Of a stretch of 64,000 nt of DNA, positions 1 to 9,540 are shown piece after piece (positions within the stretch are counted from its first letter, which is position 1; each line of letters opens with the position of its first letter). The stretch is from Ochrobactrum sp. Q0168 (GTDB lineage: Bacteria > Pseudomonadota > Alphaproteobacteria > Rhizobiales > Rhizobiaceae): NCBI RefSeq assembly GCF_016427605.1, contig NZ_JAELXQ010000003.1:62001-126000 (forward strand), read 5' to 3'. The position numbers and the translations under genes are program-made. The notes below the pieces were generated by a model. It saw only the letters and a list, made by a program, of their open reading frames with translations, did not search any database and had not been told where the DNA came from.

Positions 1-1026
1 TGGCGGCGTCACATCCAGCGCTAGGGCACCGGGGCGCGCCTCGACACATCCCGCCCAGGGTATCCATGAGGCGGTCGAACGCTTGGCAAGGTCGGCATAG
101 AGCGCGGCACGGGAAAAGGGCTTGCCGTTATCAGCGCCCCAGCCGCTGCCCGACTTGATGTAAAGGCCGCTGCCGACAGGGTTTTCGACGATGCTGCGCG
201 TGTTGTCGATTTTAATCGGCAGTGTGAAGTTTTCGAGATTCACCGGGGAAATGCCGCTCGGGTCCATCCACGTTGCGTTGAGATAGTTTGGTCCGACATT
301 GACCGAGCCAGCGAACGGCACCAGCGAAAACTGGATCGGCTTTTCAACGCGCGTAATCAGCGCTGATTGTGCAGCCATGGTGTCGACAAGCTGCGTGGCT
401 GCATCTTTAAGCAACTGCATGCGTTGCTTGTTCGACCCGGAGCCAACCGTGGTCATCGAGCCGGAATTATCCAGCACGAGCGCTACTTCGACAGTGTTCT
501 TCAGCCGCACGGAGGAACTCATCGCATATTGCTTGTTGTCCCAGTCATCGGCCGAATTGGCAAGACGCGCTGCGATGGAGCCGAACAGAGAGGGATAACG
601 GAAGCTCGCGGTTGCTTCGATCTGCTGGTTGTCGTTGGATGTTTGCGGGAAGGTGACGGCAAAGGCGACGCGATCTGTTGCAAGGGCGGTCAGGTTCACA
701 TTGAAGACTTTGCTGCCATAGGCCTGCATGTCGGCTTCACTCGCCCCGGTTGAAAAGCGCTTGCCGACCGCCAGCGCCGCCGCGTCAAGCGCGGCCTGCA
801 CATTGTTGCGGGTGCGCATGAGATTGGTCGCATCGATCGCCACCATACCCGCAAGCAACAGCGGCACGAGCAATATCGCGGTGATCATGGCGAAATTGCC
901 GCGCTCATCCCAGCGAAACCGGTTTGCGCTTTTGGCAAGGCTTCCGAGGTTGGCCTTGTGTGCAAAGCCTGTCACGCAGGCCGCAATGAGCCGCCTTGCT
1001 GGTCCGCTCCAGTTGTTCAAATCCAC
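1..1026 (-). CDS. TadG-like pilus assembly protein with VWA domain (partial, runs off window start)
   Basis: This is the N-terminal part of a minus-strand gene whose 3' end lies outside the window. The translated start has the TadE/TadG signature: the motif DERGNFAMITAIL, then a single hydrophobic helix, as in Flp pilus accessory proteins whose N-terminal helix anchors them in the inner membrane. About 140 residues further on, EVALVLDNSGSM carries the DxSxS metal-adhesion motif of a von Willebrand factor A domain. The family helps assemble Flp/Tad pili at the cell envelope. No ATG precedes the anchor. A GTG at 1026 is the first plausible start after an in-frame stop near 1085, and an internal GTG near 976 is also possible. 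Family call is firm; the start is uncertain. Confidence 0.8.
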   Translation of the reverse strand, partial: MDLNNWSGPARRLIAACVTGFAHKANLGSLAKSANRFRWDERGNFAMITAILLVPLLLAGMVAIDATNLMRTRNNVQAALDAAALAVGKRFSTGASEADMQAYGSKVFNVNLTALATDRVAFAVTFPQTSNDNQQIEATASFRYPSLFGSIAARLANSADDWDNKQYAMSSSVRLKNTVEVALVLDNSGSMTTVGSGSNKQRMQLLKDAATQLVDTMAAQSALITRVEKPIQFSLVPFAGSVNVGPNYLNATWMDPSGISPVNLENFTLPIKIDNTRSIVENPVGSGLYIKSGSGWGADNGKPFSRAALYADLAKRSTASWIPWAGCVEARPGALALDVTPP

Positions 1027-1308
1027 GCCCGCCCGAAAGGTTGTGTTGTTTTTGGTTAAACCGAAAGGTTGTGCGCTGTTCCTAGCAGCATCTTTCTAAC
1101 AGTCGGTCACGAAGTGCGGTAAATGATCGGTGAATCCGCTCTAAAACCTGTTGAGGTGTTCCTTATGGGGTGTTTGGACGCGGCGCTTTCTCGGCTTATT
1201 GGCGGTAAAGCTCGTGACAGTTTTGATCGCCTGCGCTAGATGGAGCCCATGCAGCGCAGATAAAGCGGGCAATGCTCGCCTCCGAAATGGAATATCAAGA
1301 GGAAGACT

Positions 1309-2157
1309 ATGAAGCAGCTTGAAAGCCTCGACGACCTGGCCGGCCAGTATGACGTGTTCTTCTGCGACGTCTGGGGCGTGGTGCATAATGGCGTTGCTGC
1401 TCACCCGGCTGCTGTCGATGCGCTGAAGCGCGCCCGCGCCAGAGGCGTCACGGTCATTCTCGTTACCAATTCTCCGCGCCCGCATCCGGGCGTCGAGGCG
1501 CAGCTCAAAATGCTGGGCGTGCCTGCAGACACCTATGACCGTGTTGTCACCTCCGGAGACGTGACCCGCGATCTGATCGCCGAAGGCCCGCGCAAGGTTC
1601 TGCATATTGGCCGCGACAACGAATTGTCAATTTATGACGGGCTGGATGTGGAACTGGTGGAAGAATTCGAGGCAGATGGTGTTGTTTGCACCGGTCTTGC
1701 CGATGACGATGTGGAAACGCCCGCCGATTACGCCGATCTGCTGCAGCGTCTGCGTTCGCGCAATCTGCCTTTCATCTGCGCCAATCCCGACATCATGGTC
1801 GAGCGCGGTCCGCGTCTTGTCTGGTGTGCGGGCGCTCTTGCCCGTGATTATGGCCAGTTGGGCGGCCGCACGCTGATCGCCGGAAAGCCGCATCGCCCGA
1901 TCTATGAGGCGGCGCTCCATGCGGCGGAAGAAATTCGCGGCGGGGCCGTCGACAAAAGCCGTATTCTTGGCATTGGCGACGGTGTGCTGACCGATGTGAA
2001 GGGCGCTGCCGGTTTCGGTCTCGATGTGCTCTATATTTCGGGCGGCGTGCACGCTGCCGATTATGCGGATAACGGGACCGTCGATCTTGCGAAGATGGAA
2101 GCGTTTCTGGAGAAACACGGCCATCGCCCGGTAGCGGAGCTTTACGCACTCGTCTGA
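1309..2157 (+). CDS. HAD-superfamily class IIA hydrolase (TIGR01459 type)
   Basis: A 282-residue cytoplasmic phosphatase-like protein of the haloacid dehalogenase superfamily, subclass IIA. Motif I is visible near residues 17-25 as FFCDVWGVVHNG, with the nucleophilic Asp and the second Asp replaced by Val, Trp and Gly spacing typical of this group. Motif II is ILVTNSPR, with its Ser/Thr. A Lys and the GIGDGVLTDVKGA motif near residues 220-232 supply the Mg-binding acids. A GGAAGA ribosome site sits just before the ATG. The family resembles NagD and phosphoglycolate phosphatases, but the substrate cannot be told from sequence. It lies 43 bp upstream of ribF on the same strand and may be cotranscribed with it, so a nucleotide or flavin-related phosphate substrate is conceivable, though only as inference. 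Confidence 0.85.
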   Translation: MKQLESLDDLAGQYDVFFCDVWGVVHNGVAAHPAAVDALKRARARGVTVILVTNSPRPHPGVEAQLKMLGVPADTYDRVVTSGDVTRDLIAEGPRKVLHIGRDNELSIYDGLDVELVEEFEADGVVCTGLADDDVETPADYADLLQRLRSRNLPFICANPDIMVERGPRLVWCAGALARDYGQLGGRTLIAGKPHRPIYEAALHAAEEIRGGAVDKSRILGIGDGVLTDVKGAAGFGLDVLYISGGVHAADYADNGTVDLAKMEAFLEKHGHRPVAELYALV

Positions 2158-2200
2158 TCAACAAGCCCTCATATAAAGCCAGTGAAGACTCAGGCACACC

Positions 2201-3190
2201 ATGACGAACTCTGATTTCCAACGCCTTTCGGGAACCGACACCTTGCCGGAACGCCTGCGCAATTGCGTAGTGGCCATCGGCAATTTCGATGGCGTCCACC
2301 GTGGGCATCAGGCTGTGCTTGAACGGGCGCTGGAAATTGCGGCCAAGGAAAACCTGCCTGCGGTGGTGCTGACATTCGAGCCGCATCCGCGGAGCTTCTT
2401 CAAGCCGGACGAGCCGATCGATCGCCTCACCGATGCGCGGGAAAAGGCGTCGATCCTCCGGCACATGGGCTTTCATGCCGTGGTGGAGCAGCCTTTTACC
2501 GCCGAATTCTCCAGCCAGTCGGCGGAAGATTTCGTGCAGCATATTCTGGTCGAAAAGCTTCATGCCAGCCGCGTCGTGACCGGCTATGATTTCCATTTCG
2601 GCAAGGGTCGGCGCGGCACGCCGGAGTTTCTGCTGCAGGCAGGCGATGGCGCTGGTTTCCACGTCACGCTGGTCGATGCCTTTACCGATGAAGGCGACAA
2701 TCTTGTTTCGTCCACACGGGTGCGCAATCTGCTTTGCGACGGTGATGTAGCCGGCGCGGCAGGACTGCTGGGCTATCGCTATACCGTCTGCGGCGAGGTC
2801 ATCCATGGCAAGAAACTTGGGCGCACGCTGGGCTTCCCCACGGCCAATATGGAGGTCAGTGCCCAGACCAGCTTGAAGCATGGCATCTATGCCGTCCGCT
2901 TTCGCAGGCAGGATGGTAGCCTGCATGACGGGGTCGCCAGTTTTGGCCGCCGCCCGACGGTGGATAGCGACGGCAAACCGCTTCTCGAAACATTCCTGTT
3001 CGACTTCTCCGGCGACCTCTACGGCGAGGACGCCTGCGTTTCGTTCTTCGGCTTTTTGCGCGGCGAAGTGAAGTTCGACGGGCTGGATGCGCTGATCGTG
3101 CAGATGAAACGCGACGAAGAAGAAGCCCGCGCCTTGCTGGCCGGTGCTCGCCCGCTTTCAGAGCTGGATCGTGTGCTTTCCTTTGAGTGA
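2201..3190 (+). CDS. ribF: bifunctional riboflavin kinase/FAD synthetase
   Basis: A 329-residue cytoplasmic enzyme that phosphorylates riboflavin to FMN and then adenylylates FMN to FAD. The N-terminal nucleotidyltransferase domain shows GNFDGVHRGHQAVL near residues 28-41, carrying the HxGH-like site, and a later SSTRVRNLL motif near residue 170. The C-terminal riboflavin kinase domain starts with GKKLGRTLGFPTANM near residues 205-220, where the PTAN motif binds Mg-ATP and flavin. Length matches the family (about 310-330 residues). The gene follows a HAD hydrolase and its stop overlaps the longest possible reading of the next gene. No FMN riboswitch is visible upstream, as expected for ribF genes that are not under riboflavin control. 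Confidence 0.95.
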   Translation: MTNSDFQRLSGTDTLPERLRNCVVAIGNFDGVHRGHQAVLERALEIAAKENLPAVVLTFEPHPRSFFKPDEPIDRLTDAREKASILRHMGFHAVVEQPFTAEFSSQSAEDFVQHILVEKLHASRVVTGYDFHFGKGRRGTPEFLLQAGDGAGFHVTLVDAFTDEGDNLVSSTRVRNLLCDGDVAGAAGLLGYRYTVCGEVIHGKKLGRTLGFPTANMEVSAQTSLKHGIYAVRFRRQDGSLHDGVASFGRRPTVDSDGKPLLETFLFDFSGDLYGEDACVSFFGFLRGEVKFDGLDALIVQMKRDEEEARALLAGARPLSELDRVLSFE

Positions 3191-3303
3191 AGTGTAGCGG
3201 ATTATTTTTCTACCTAAGATTTAAGTCAAATTTTACGTATTTCCGACAGAGAGTGTTAAACACCTTGCGCATTTTCGAGGTGCTGTTTGTCGGAGATCTT
3301 GTT

Positions 3304-4146
3304 TTGCGTATTCTCTCACTGGCCCTCGTTGCAGGCACTTTTATTCCCATCACCGGTTCCATCGCTTATGCCGCCGATGTGCAGCAGACCGATATCTATG
3401 CGGCGGAGACGGTTCAGCCGGTCCGCAAGCATTTCTGGTCAGGCGACTGGTATCTGAAGGTCGGCGCTGCTGGGCTGGTTGCGCCGAAATTCGAAGGCTC
3501 GAACAAATATCGCTTTTCCGCGCAGCCGCTGATTTCGCTTGGCCGTCAGGGCGAAGCGACGCGGTTTTCCTCGCGCAACGACAATGTTTCCTTCGCGCTG
3601 ATCGACAACAACCGCATCCGCGCCGGTCTGGCGGGCAAGCTGCTTTTTGAACGCGATTATGATATTCACGGCCTGAAGGACACCAAGTTCGGCGGTGAAG
3701 TGGGCGGCTTTGCCGAGGTCTATCCGACCGACTGGCTGCGTGTGCGCGGCGAGGTGCGTCAGGGCATTCGCGCGCATAAGGGTGTGGTCGCCGATATCTC
3801 CGCCGACGCCTTTTATGATGTCACGCCGGTCATCCGCGTTTCGGCGGGGCCGCGCGCGACCTTCGCGTCGAAGGACTACTTCAAGACCTATTACGGCGTC
3901 GATGCGCAGGAATCGGCGGCGTCCGGCCTGTCGGAATATAACCCCGGCGGCGGCTTTAAATCGGCCGGTTTTGGCGGCGCCATCAACTGGAAGGCGACCG
4001 ACAAGATCGATACCAGCCTGTTTGGCGAATATACCCGCCTGCAAGGCCCGGCCAAGGATTCGAGCATCGTCAAGGAGCGCGGCTCGCCCAACCAGTTTAT
4101 GGTGGGCATCTCCGCGACCTATCGTTTCGACTTCTCTTTGGATTGA
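3304..4146 (+). CDS. MipA/OmpV family outer-membrane protein
   Basis: A beta-barrel protein of the MipA/OmpV family, which act as scaffold proteins for murein hydrolases or as small outer-membrane channels. I chose the TTG at 3304 because GGAG lies 8 bases upstream and the protein then begins with a normal signal peptide (MRILSLALVAGTF...SIAYAADV, cleavage probably after AYA). A longer reading from the ATG at 3187 overlaps ribF and adds a non-signal-like, Phe-rich leader. The mature part contains W/Y-rich alternating strands and ends in YRFDFSLD, consistent with a C-terminal barrel strand. The motif GDWYLKVGAAGLVAPKFEGS is the family start. Length 280 residues, typical. Specific ligand unknown. 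Confidence 0.85.
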   Translation: MRILSLALVAGTFIPITGSIAYAADVQQTDIYAAETVQPVRKHFWSGDWYLKVGAAGLVAPKFEGSNKYRFSAQPLISLGRQGEATRFSSRNDNVSFALIDNNRIRAGLAGKLLFERDYDIHGLKDTKFGGEVGGFAEVYPTDWLRVRGEVRQGIRAHKGVVADISADAFYDVTPVIRVSAGPRATFASKDYFKTYYGVDAQESAASGLSEYNPGGGFKSAGFGGAINWKATDKIDTSLFGEYTRLQGPAKDSSIVKERGSPNQFMVGISATYRFDFSLD

Positions 4147-4469
4147 GGCCTTTCGGCAGCCAATGCCGATGCTACTGTGAAGATATTCAGGGGCAGGGAT
4201 GCAGTTTTATTGCGTCTTTGTTCCCCTGGCCTCTTTATTCCTGCAAAGCTCATTGCTAAAAGCGTGCCCATGATGACGGATTTTCGGCTTATCATGACGG
4301 CCATACGAATTATTGGCCCGGCCTCCCGCTTTGCCTGAATGGCTGTTTTGCCAGGCAATATCTGGCGCGGAGGTCCGGGAACGACCGGCTGTGCTCTTAC
4401 AGTCCCCCTGTTATCGTTGATCCACATGCCCGCCATTTCTGGCCGAGGCTTCACAGGCGAATACCGATC
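4147..4469 (+). other. intergenic region with ileS leader; possible nested hairpin
   Basis: No gene is seen here. Near 4189-4232 there is a nested hairpin: outer arms CAGGGG/CCCCTG enclosing GATGCA/TGCGTC. A second one near 4331-4359 has arms TTGCCT/AGGCAA. Either could end the MipA transcript or lie in the leader of ileS, but neither has a clean U-tract. There is no T-box signature, as expected for an alphaproteobacterium. Confidence 0.4.
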
Positions 4470-7382
4470 ATGACTGAGACGACCAAGATCGATTACTCTA
4501 AAACCCTCAATCTGCCGCAGACGGAATTTCCGATGCGCGCGGGCTTGCCCCAGCGCGAACCGCTGTTCGTCGAGCGCTGGGAGGCGATGAACCTTTACAA
4601 GAAGCTGCGCGAGCAGGCGAAGGACCGCCCGCTCTATGTGCTGCATGATGGCCCGCCTTATGCCAACGGCAATATCCATATCGGCCATGCGCTGAACAAG
4701 ATTCTCAAGGATGTCATCACCCGCTCGTTCCAGATGCGCGGCTATAACTCGAACTACGTTCCGGGCTGGGATTGCCACGGCCTGCCGATCGAATGGAAAA
4801 TCGAGGAAAAATATCGCGCCGAAGGCAAGAACAAGGACGAAGTGCCGATCAACGAATTTCGCCGGGAATGCCGTGAATTCGCCGCCAACTGGATCAAGGT
4901 CCAGACGGATGAGTTCAAGCGCCTAGCGATCCTCGGCGATTTCGAAAACCCGTATACCACTATGAACTTCCACGCTGAATCGCGTATCGCCGGCGAGCTT
5001 CTCAAGTTCGCGGCTTCCGGTCAGCTTTATCGCGGCTCCAAGCCGGTGATGTGGTCGGTTGTCGAGCGCACCGCTCTCGCCGAGGCGGAAGTCGAATATC
5101 ACGATGTCGAGTCGGATATGATCTGGGTCAAGTTCCCGGTCGCCGGTCAGAACGATCTCGCTGGCAGCGCCGTGGTGATCTGGACGACCACTCCCTGGAC
5201 GATCCCCGGCAACCGCGCCGTGTCCTATTCGTCGCGCATCGAATACGGGCTTTATGAAGTCACGGAAGCTGAAAACGATTTTGGCCCCCGTCCGGGCGAA
5301 AAGCTTATCTTCGCTGATAAACTGGCTGAAGAAAGCTTCGCCAAGGCAAAGCTTCAGTTCAAGCGCCTGCACGGTGTTTCGGCAGAGGAACTCGGCAAGA
5401 TCGTGCTCGATCACCCGCTGAAAGGTTTCGGCGGCGGCTATGAATTTGCCGTTCCTATGCTCGACGGCGATCATGTGACCGATGATGCGGGTACGGGCTT
5501 CGTCCACACTGCGCCTAGCCACGGTCGCGAAGACTTTGAAGCCTGGATGAATAATGTTCGCGAACTGGAAGCGCGCGGCATCGATCCGAGCATCCCGTTC
5601 CCGGTCGATGATGGCGGCTACTATACCAAGGACGCGCCGGGCTTCGGACCGGATCGCGAAGGCGGCCCCGCACGCGTCATCGACGACAACGGCAAGAAGG
5701 GCGATGCCAACAAGTCGGTGATGGATCAGCTCATCGCCCGTGACAAGCTCTTCGCCCGTGGTCGCCTGAAGCACTCCTATCCGCATTCCTGGCGTTCCAA
5801 GAAGCAGGTCATCTTCCGCAACACGCCACAATGGTTCGTCTATATGGACAAGAACCTCGGCGACGGCACCACGCTGCGCTCGCGCGCGCTGAAAGCCATC
5901 GATGACACGCGTTTTGTCCCGTCCGCCGGTCAGACGCGCCTGCGCTCGATGATCGAAGGCCGCCCGGACTGGGTGCTTTCGCGTCAGCGCGCCTGGGGCG
6001 TGCCGATCTGCGTTTTCGTGGACGAGGAAGGCAACATCCTTCAGGACGATGCGGTCAACAAGCGTATTCTCGATGCTTTCGAGGCCGAAGGCGCAGATGC
6101 ATGGTTTGCCGAAGGCGCGCGCGCGCGTTTCCTCGGCGACCGCGCCAATGAGCCATGGGTGCAGGTGCGCGACATTCTAGACGTGTGGTTCGATTCCGGT
6201 TCGACCCACACTTTCACGCTGGAAGACCGCCCGGACATGAAATGGCCGGCAGACGTCTATCTCGAAGGCTCGGACCAGCATCGTGGCTGGTTCCATTCGT
6301 CGCTTCTGGAAAGCTGCGGCACGCGCGGTCGTGCGCCATATAATGCCGTCGTGACCCATGGTTTCACCATGGACGAGCACGGCAAGAAAATGTCGAAGTC
6401 GCTCGGCAATACGGTAACGCCGCAGGACGTCATCAAGGAATCCGGCGCGGATATTCTGCGTCTGTGGGTCATGACGACCGATTATTGGGAAGATCAGCGC
6501 CTCGGCAAGAGCATCATCCAGACCAATATCGACGCTTATCGCAAGCTGCGCAACACCATCCGCTGGATGCTGGGCACGCTGGCCCATGACGAAGGCGAAA
6601 ACGTCGCTCATGCCGATCTGCCGGAACTGGAACGCCTGATGCTGCACCGTCTGACGGAGCTGGATGAGGTTGTGCGCTCCGGCTATGACGCATTCGACTT
6701 CAAGCGCATCGCCCGTTCGCTGATCGATTTCATGAATGTCGAGCTTTCGGCCTTCTATTTCGACATCCGCAAGGACGCGCTCTACTGCGATGCGCCGTCG
6801 AGCGTTCGCCGCAAGGCCGCGTTGCAGACCGTGCGCGAAATCTTCGACCGCCTGACAACCTGGCTTGCACCGATGCTGCCTTTCACCATGGAAGAAGCGT
6901 GGCTCGACCGCTATCCGCAGTCGGTTTCGGTCCATGCCGAACAGTTCCGCCCGACGCCAGCCGAGTGGCGCGATGATGTGCTGGCTGAAAAGTGGCGCAA
7001 GGTGCGCGCGGTTCGCCGCGTCGTGACCGGCGCGCTGGAGCTGGAACGCGCTGACAAGCGCATCGGTTCGTCACTGGAAGCAGCGCCGGTGGTCCATATC
7101 TCCGACAAGAGCCTGAGCGATTCGCTCGATGGACTCGATTTTGCGGAAATCTGCATCACCAGCGGCATTTCGTTCAGCGATGCGGCAGCACCGGAAGGCG
7201 CTTTCACGCTTGGCGATGTGAAGGGCGTGGCCGTCGTGCCAGCCCGCGCCGAAGGCGAAAAATGCGCGCGTTCGTGGCGCTATACCACGGATGTGGGTTC
7301 CGACCCGGAATTCCCGGACGTGTCGGCGCGCGATGCGGCGGCGCTGCGCGAATTGAAGGCGCTCGGCAAGCTCGACGCCTGA
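4470..7382 (+). CDS. ileS: isoleucyl-tRNA synthetase
   Basis: A 970-residue class Ia synthetase that charges tRNA-Ile. The HIGH motif is visible as [10 protein letters not shown] at residues 68-77 and the KMSKS loop as [11 protein letters not shown] near residues 635-645. Between them lies the CP1 editing domain, which removes misactivated valine. It contains the [11 protein letters not shown] threonine-rich site near residue 240 and the conserved editing sequence [15 protein letters not shown] near residue 340. The C-terminal part holds the anticodon-binding domain. The far C-terminus, which in Escherichia coli is a four-cysteine zinc ribbon, has only one Cys left (KCARSWRY), so zinc binding there is probably lost. 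The gene stands alone with a strong terminator just downstream. Confidence 0.97.
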   Translation: MTETTKIDYSKTLNLPQTEFPMRAGLPQREPLFVERWEAMNLYKKLREQAKDRPLYVLHDGPPYANGNIHIGHALNKILKDVITRSFQMRGYNSNYVPGWDCHGLPIEWKIEEKYRAEGKNKDEVPINEFRRECREFAANWIKVQTDEFKRLAILGDFENPYTTMNFHAESRIAGELLKFAASGQLYRGSKPVMWSVVERTALAEAEVEYHDVESDMIWVKFPVAGQNDLAGSAVVIWTTTPWTIPGNRAVSYSSRIEYGLYEVTEAENDFGPRPGEKLIFADKLAEESFAKAKLQFKRLHGVSAEELGKIVLDHPLKGFGGGYEFAVPMLDGDHVTDDAGTGFVHTAPSHGREDFEAWMNNVRELEARGIDPSIPFPVDDGGYYTKDAPGFGPDREGGPARVIDDNGKKGDANKSVMDQLIARDKLFARGRLKHSYPHSWRSKKQVIFRNTPQWFVYMDKNLGDGTTLRSRALKAIDDTRFVPSAGQTRLRSMIEGRPDWVLSRQRAWGVPICVFVDEEGNILQDDAVNKRILDAFEAEGADAWFAEGARARFLGDRANEPWVQVRDILDVWFDSGSTHTFTLEDRPDMKWPADVYLEGSDQHRGWFHSSLLESCGTRGRAPYNAVVTHGFTMDEHGKKMSKSLGNTVTPQDVIKESGADILRLWVMTTDYWEDQRLGKSIIQTNIDAYRKLRNTIRWMLGTLAHDEGENVAHADLPELERLMLHRLTELDEVVRSGYDAFDFKRIARSLIDFMNVELSAFYFDIRKDALYCDAPSSVRRKAALQTVREIFDRLTTWLAPMLPFTMEEAWLDRYPQSVSVHAEQFRPTPAEWRDDVLAEKWRKVRAVRRVVTGALELERADKRIGSSLEAAPVVHISDKSLSDSLDGLDFAEICITSGISFSDAAAPEGAFTLGDVKGVAVVPARAEGEKCARSWRYTTDVGSDPEFPDVSARDAAALRELKALGKLDA

Positions 7383-7394
7383 TTGCACAGATCG

Positions 7395-7433
7395 CAATCC
7401 GCTCCGGTTTCGTCCGGGGCGGATTGTTTGTTT
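7395..7433 (+). terminator. intrinsic terminator of ileS
   Basis: Perfect outer stem CAATCCGC/GCGGATTG continued by CCGG/CCGG around a TTTCGT loop, followed directly by TTTGTTT. It starts 13 bases after the ileS stop codon. Confidence 0.85.
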
Positions 7434-7633
7434 GCGCGACAGGGTTGCGATCAGGCGCGTGAACATGGTGAAATAGCGGTTAATGCCGGATTGCCGCATG
7501 GGTTCCTCTCATGTACAAGGCAGTCCTCGAATAAATTTACGATCTGCCTTGGAGTTGCCGGTTTTTTGAGGCAAGGCACGCTGGAGCAAGCCTCGCGAAC
7601 AGAGAATCGACAGGCGTAAAAGAAGTGGCGCTA

Positions 7634-8308
7634 ATGAAGATTGACGGACGAGTTCTGATACTTATGACGGCTGTAGCGGGTCTTTCGCTGTCGGGCTGCG
7701 TGTCTTCGCCAACCTATGGAACGGACAAGTCATCGGGCGCGCAGCTCTTCGACGACGTTTCCAATATGGCGAGCTTCGGTCAGGGCAAGAACAAGAAAGA
7801 GCGTATCGATTACAAGCCGCGTCCTGATCTTGTGCGTCCTTCCCCTGGCGAGAAGGGGCAGTTGCCAGCGCCGCAGGACAGCGTTGCCAGCGCGGGCAGT
7901 GCAAATTGGCCGGAATCGCCGGAGCAGCGCCGAAAGCGCCTGCGTGATGAGATCACCGCCAACCGCGACAATCCGAACTTCGTCTCGCCGGTTGAGGCTG
8001 ACGGTCCGGTTGCAAGCAACCTGCAGACCGCGTTGCCGGGCGGTAACAGCCGCCGTGAAGAATATGATTCCCGTCTGCCAACCGTCGATCCGAAGAAGAT
8101 GGCAGCTATCAAGGCAGAGCGCGCTCAGCAGGCGCAGGGTTCGGCCACGAACCGCAAATATCTGAGCGAGCCGCCGCTGGCCTATCGCCAACCGGCATCC
8201 ACTGCCGCTACCGGCGAGTTGGGTCAGGACGAGGCGCAGAAAGAACGCGAACGCAAGAAGGCCGCTGGCAAGTCCAAGGGCTGGCGCGATTATCTCCCCT
8301 GGAACTAA
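7634..8308 (+). CDS. putative outer-membrane lipoprotein, function unknown
   Basis: A 224-residue protein with a lipoprotein signal peptide: MKIDGRVL, a hydrophobic stretch, then the lipobox LSGC at about residues 18-21, where the Cys would be lipidated. The residue after Cys is Val rather than Asp, so transport to the outer membrane is expected. The mature part is low in hydrophobics and rich in Pro, Ser, Lys and Arg, with no domain I recognise. It ends in the basic-aromatic sequence KSKGWRDYLPWN. I prefer the ATG at 7634; a GTG at 7625 would add three residues. It is a single-gene unit, ended by the hairpin at 8336. Similar proteins are generally annotated only as hypothetical in Brucellaceae. 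Confidence 0.75.
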   Translation: MKIDGRVLILMTAVAGLSLSGCVSSPTYGTDKSSGAQLFDDVSNMASFGQGKNKKERIDYKPRPDLVRPSPGEKGQLPAPQDSVASAGSANWPESPEQRRKRLRDEITANRDNPNFVSPVEADGPVASNLQTALPGGNSRREEYDSRLPTVDPKKMAAIKAERAQQAQGSATNRKYLSEPPLAYRQPASTAATGELGQDEAQKERERKKAAGKSKGWRDYLPWN

Positions 8309-8335
8309 TTCGGGAATAATCTGTACGAGTTTAAG

Positions 8336-8373
8336 CAGCCATGGCGGTATAAACGCTGTGGCTGTTTTATTTT
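8336..8373 (+). terminator. intrinsic terminator after the lipoprotein gene
   Basis: Stem CAGCCA/TGGCTG extended inward by TGGCG/CGCTG with G-U pairs, loop GTATAAA, followed by TTTTATTTT. Confidence 0.85.
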
Positions 8374-8403
8374 GAGTATAGTGTGAAGGTTTTCGGGGCA
8401 GAT

Positions 8404-8419
8404 ATTACAAATTTGTAAT
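8404..8419. promoter_or_regulatory. 16-bp perfect palindrome upstream of cytochrome b561
   Basis: ATTACAAATTTGTAAT is a perfect inverted repeat 22 bases before the FNR-type box and 91 bases before the cytochrome b561 start. It has the size and symmetry of a homodimeric repressor or activator operator. The regulator is not identifiable from this sequence. Confidence 0.45.
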
Positions 8420-8440
8420 CTTAAGCATCATGACTTCTAT

Positions 8441-8454
8441 TTGATTTCGATCAA
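8441..8454 (+). promoter_or_regulatory. FNR/FixK/FnrN-type anaerobox
   Basis: TTGATTTCGATCAA matches the FNR-family consensus TTGAT-N4-ATCAA at every defined position. It lies 55 bases upstream of the cytochrome b561 start codon, a spacing that would fit an activator site near -41.5 if transcription starts around 8489. It suggests induction of the downstream gene under low oxygen. Confidence 0.75.
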
Positions 8455-8509
8455 AGACTTTCTGTCTGTATGGATCATGATAAGGCATCGGATTTAAAGG
8501 TATAGTTTA

Positions 8510-9070
8510 ATGAGCAGCGCAAACACGATATGGGACAGCCGCAACGGTTACGGCGTGGTCTCCCGAAGCTTTCACTGGCTGATGGCGTTGCTGTTTCTAT
8601 GGCAGTTCCTGTCGGCTGTTCTGCGCGTCGTCGCGCGGGATAGTGCGGTTTTCACGTTTTTCTGGTCCGCGCACCAGCAGCTTGGCTTTGCATTGCTGGT
8701 GCTGGTTTTGCTGCGGGGTGTGTGGGGCCTTCTCAATATGCGCCGCCGCCCGCATACGGATGGCCTGATGGGGAAAGCCGCATCGCTCGGTCATCTGGCC
8801 ATTTATGCACTGATGTTTGCCGTTCCGCTGCTCGCGCTCATCCGCTCCTATGGTCGGGGACGAAGCTTTTCCTTCCTCGGCATGCCCATCTTCGACGCGG
8901 CTGGCGTGCAGAATGAAACGCTGAACGGCATTGGCAGCGCTCTCCATGGTCCACTTGGCTGGGTTTTGCTGGCGGTCGTGGTCTGCCATGTGTTCATGGC
9001 GCTTTTCCATCATTTCGCGCTGCGCGATGATACTTTGCGCCATATGACAGGACATAAGGCGAGAGGCTAG
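8510..9070 (+). CDS. cytochrome b561 family di-haem membrane protein
   Basis: A 186-residue integral membrane protein with four predicted transmembrane helices and the His pattern of prokaryotic cytochrome b561. His occurs in SRSFHWLMAL (helix 1), SAHQQLGFALL (helix 2), an intervening LGHLAIYALM, and VVVCHVFMALFHH in the last helix, as ligands for two b-haems. Such proteins move electrons between quinol and periplasmic or membrane acceptors, often as the anchor of a respiratory or superoxide-oxidising module. A consensus FNR-type box upstream suggests micro-oxic regulation. No partner subunit is adjacent. It ends convergently with tadA, overlapping it by four bases. Confidence 0.88.
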   Translation: MSSANTIWDSRNGYGVVSRSFHWLMALLFLWQFLSAVLRVVARDSAVFTFFWSAHQQLGFALLVLVLLRGVWGLLNMRRRPHTDGLMGKAASLGHLAIYALMFAVPLLALIRSYGRGRSFSFLGMPIFDAAGVQNETLNGIGSALHGPLGWVLLAVVVCHVFMALFHHFALRDDTLRHMTGHKARG

Positions 9071-9540
9071 CGCTTCTCGCGGAAAAAATCCTTGAGGATT
9101 TTTTGTGCTTCGCCTTCCGAGAAGCCAGCATAGATCTCTGGCACATGATGGCAGGTCGGCTGGGTGTAGAAGCGTGGGCCATGTTCGACGCCGCCGCCTT
9201 TGGGGTCGGATGCGCCGTAATAAAGACGGCGGATGCGCGCAAAGGAAATCGCAGCCGCACACATGGCGCAGGGTTCCAGCGTTACGTAAAGATCACAGTC
9301 GATAAGCCGTTCCGATTGCAGGGCTTCACCGGCTTGCCGAATGACAAGCACTTCGGCATGGGCGGTCACGTCATTGAGTTCCCGCGTGCGGTTTCCGGCG
9401 CGGGCGATGATCTGCCCTTCATGGACGACAACGGCACCAATCGGCACTTCGCCCCGCGCGCCTGCTGCGCGCGCTTCATCCAGCGCGGCATCCATTGGTG
9501 TTGCCGTGTCGGTCATGGTTGCGGGTGCCCGCTTTTTCAT
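9067..9540 (-). CDS. tadA: tRNA-specific adenosine deaminase
   Basis: A 157-residue zinc deaminase that converts A34 to inosine in tRNA-Arg(ACG), allowing one tRNA to read several Arg codons. The zinc site is complete: HAEV carries the His ligand and the catalytic Glu, and PCAMCAAA carries the two Cys ligands. The first part has the core GEVPIGAVVVHEG. I chose the ATG at 9540, because GGAG lies five bases upstream. An in-frame GTG at 9546 and a later ATG at 9516 are alternatives. Length fits the bacterial family (150-165 residues). The gene is divergent from the pseudouridine synthase, with a 190-bp shared upstream region, so two translation-related genes may share that region for their promoters. 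Confidence 0.93.
   Translation of the reverse strand: MKKRAPATMTDTATPMDAALDEARAAGARGEVPIGAVVVHEGQIIARAGNRTRELNDVTAHAEVLVIRQAGEALQSERLIDCDLYVTLEPCAMCAAAISFARIRRLYYGASDPKGGGVEHGPRFYTQPTCHHVPEIYAGFSEGEAQKILKDFFREKR

Noticed and set aside
4189-4359. T-box or other riboswitch in the ileS leader
   Set aside because: Hairpins exist but no T-box sequence, and T-boxes are not expected in this bacterial class.
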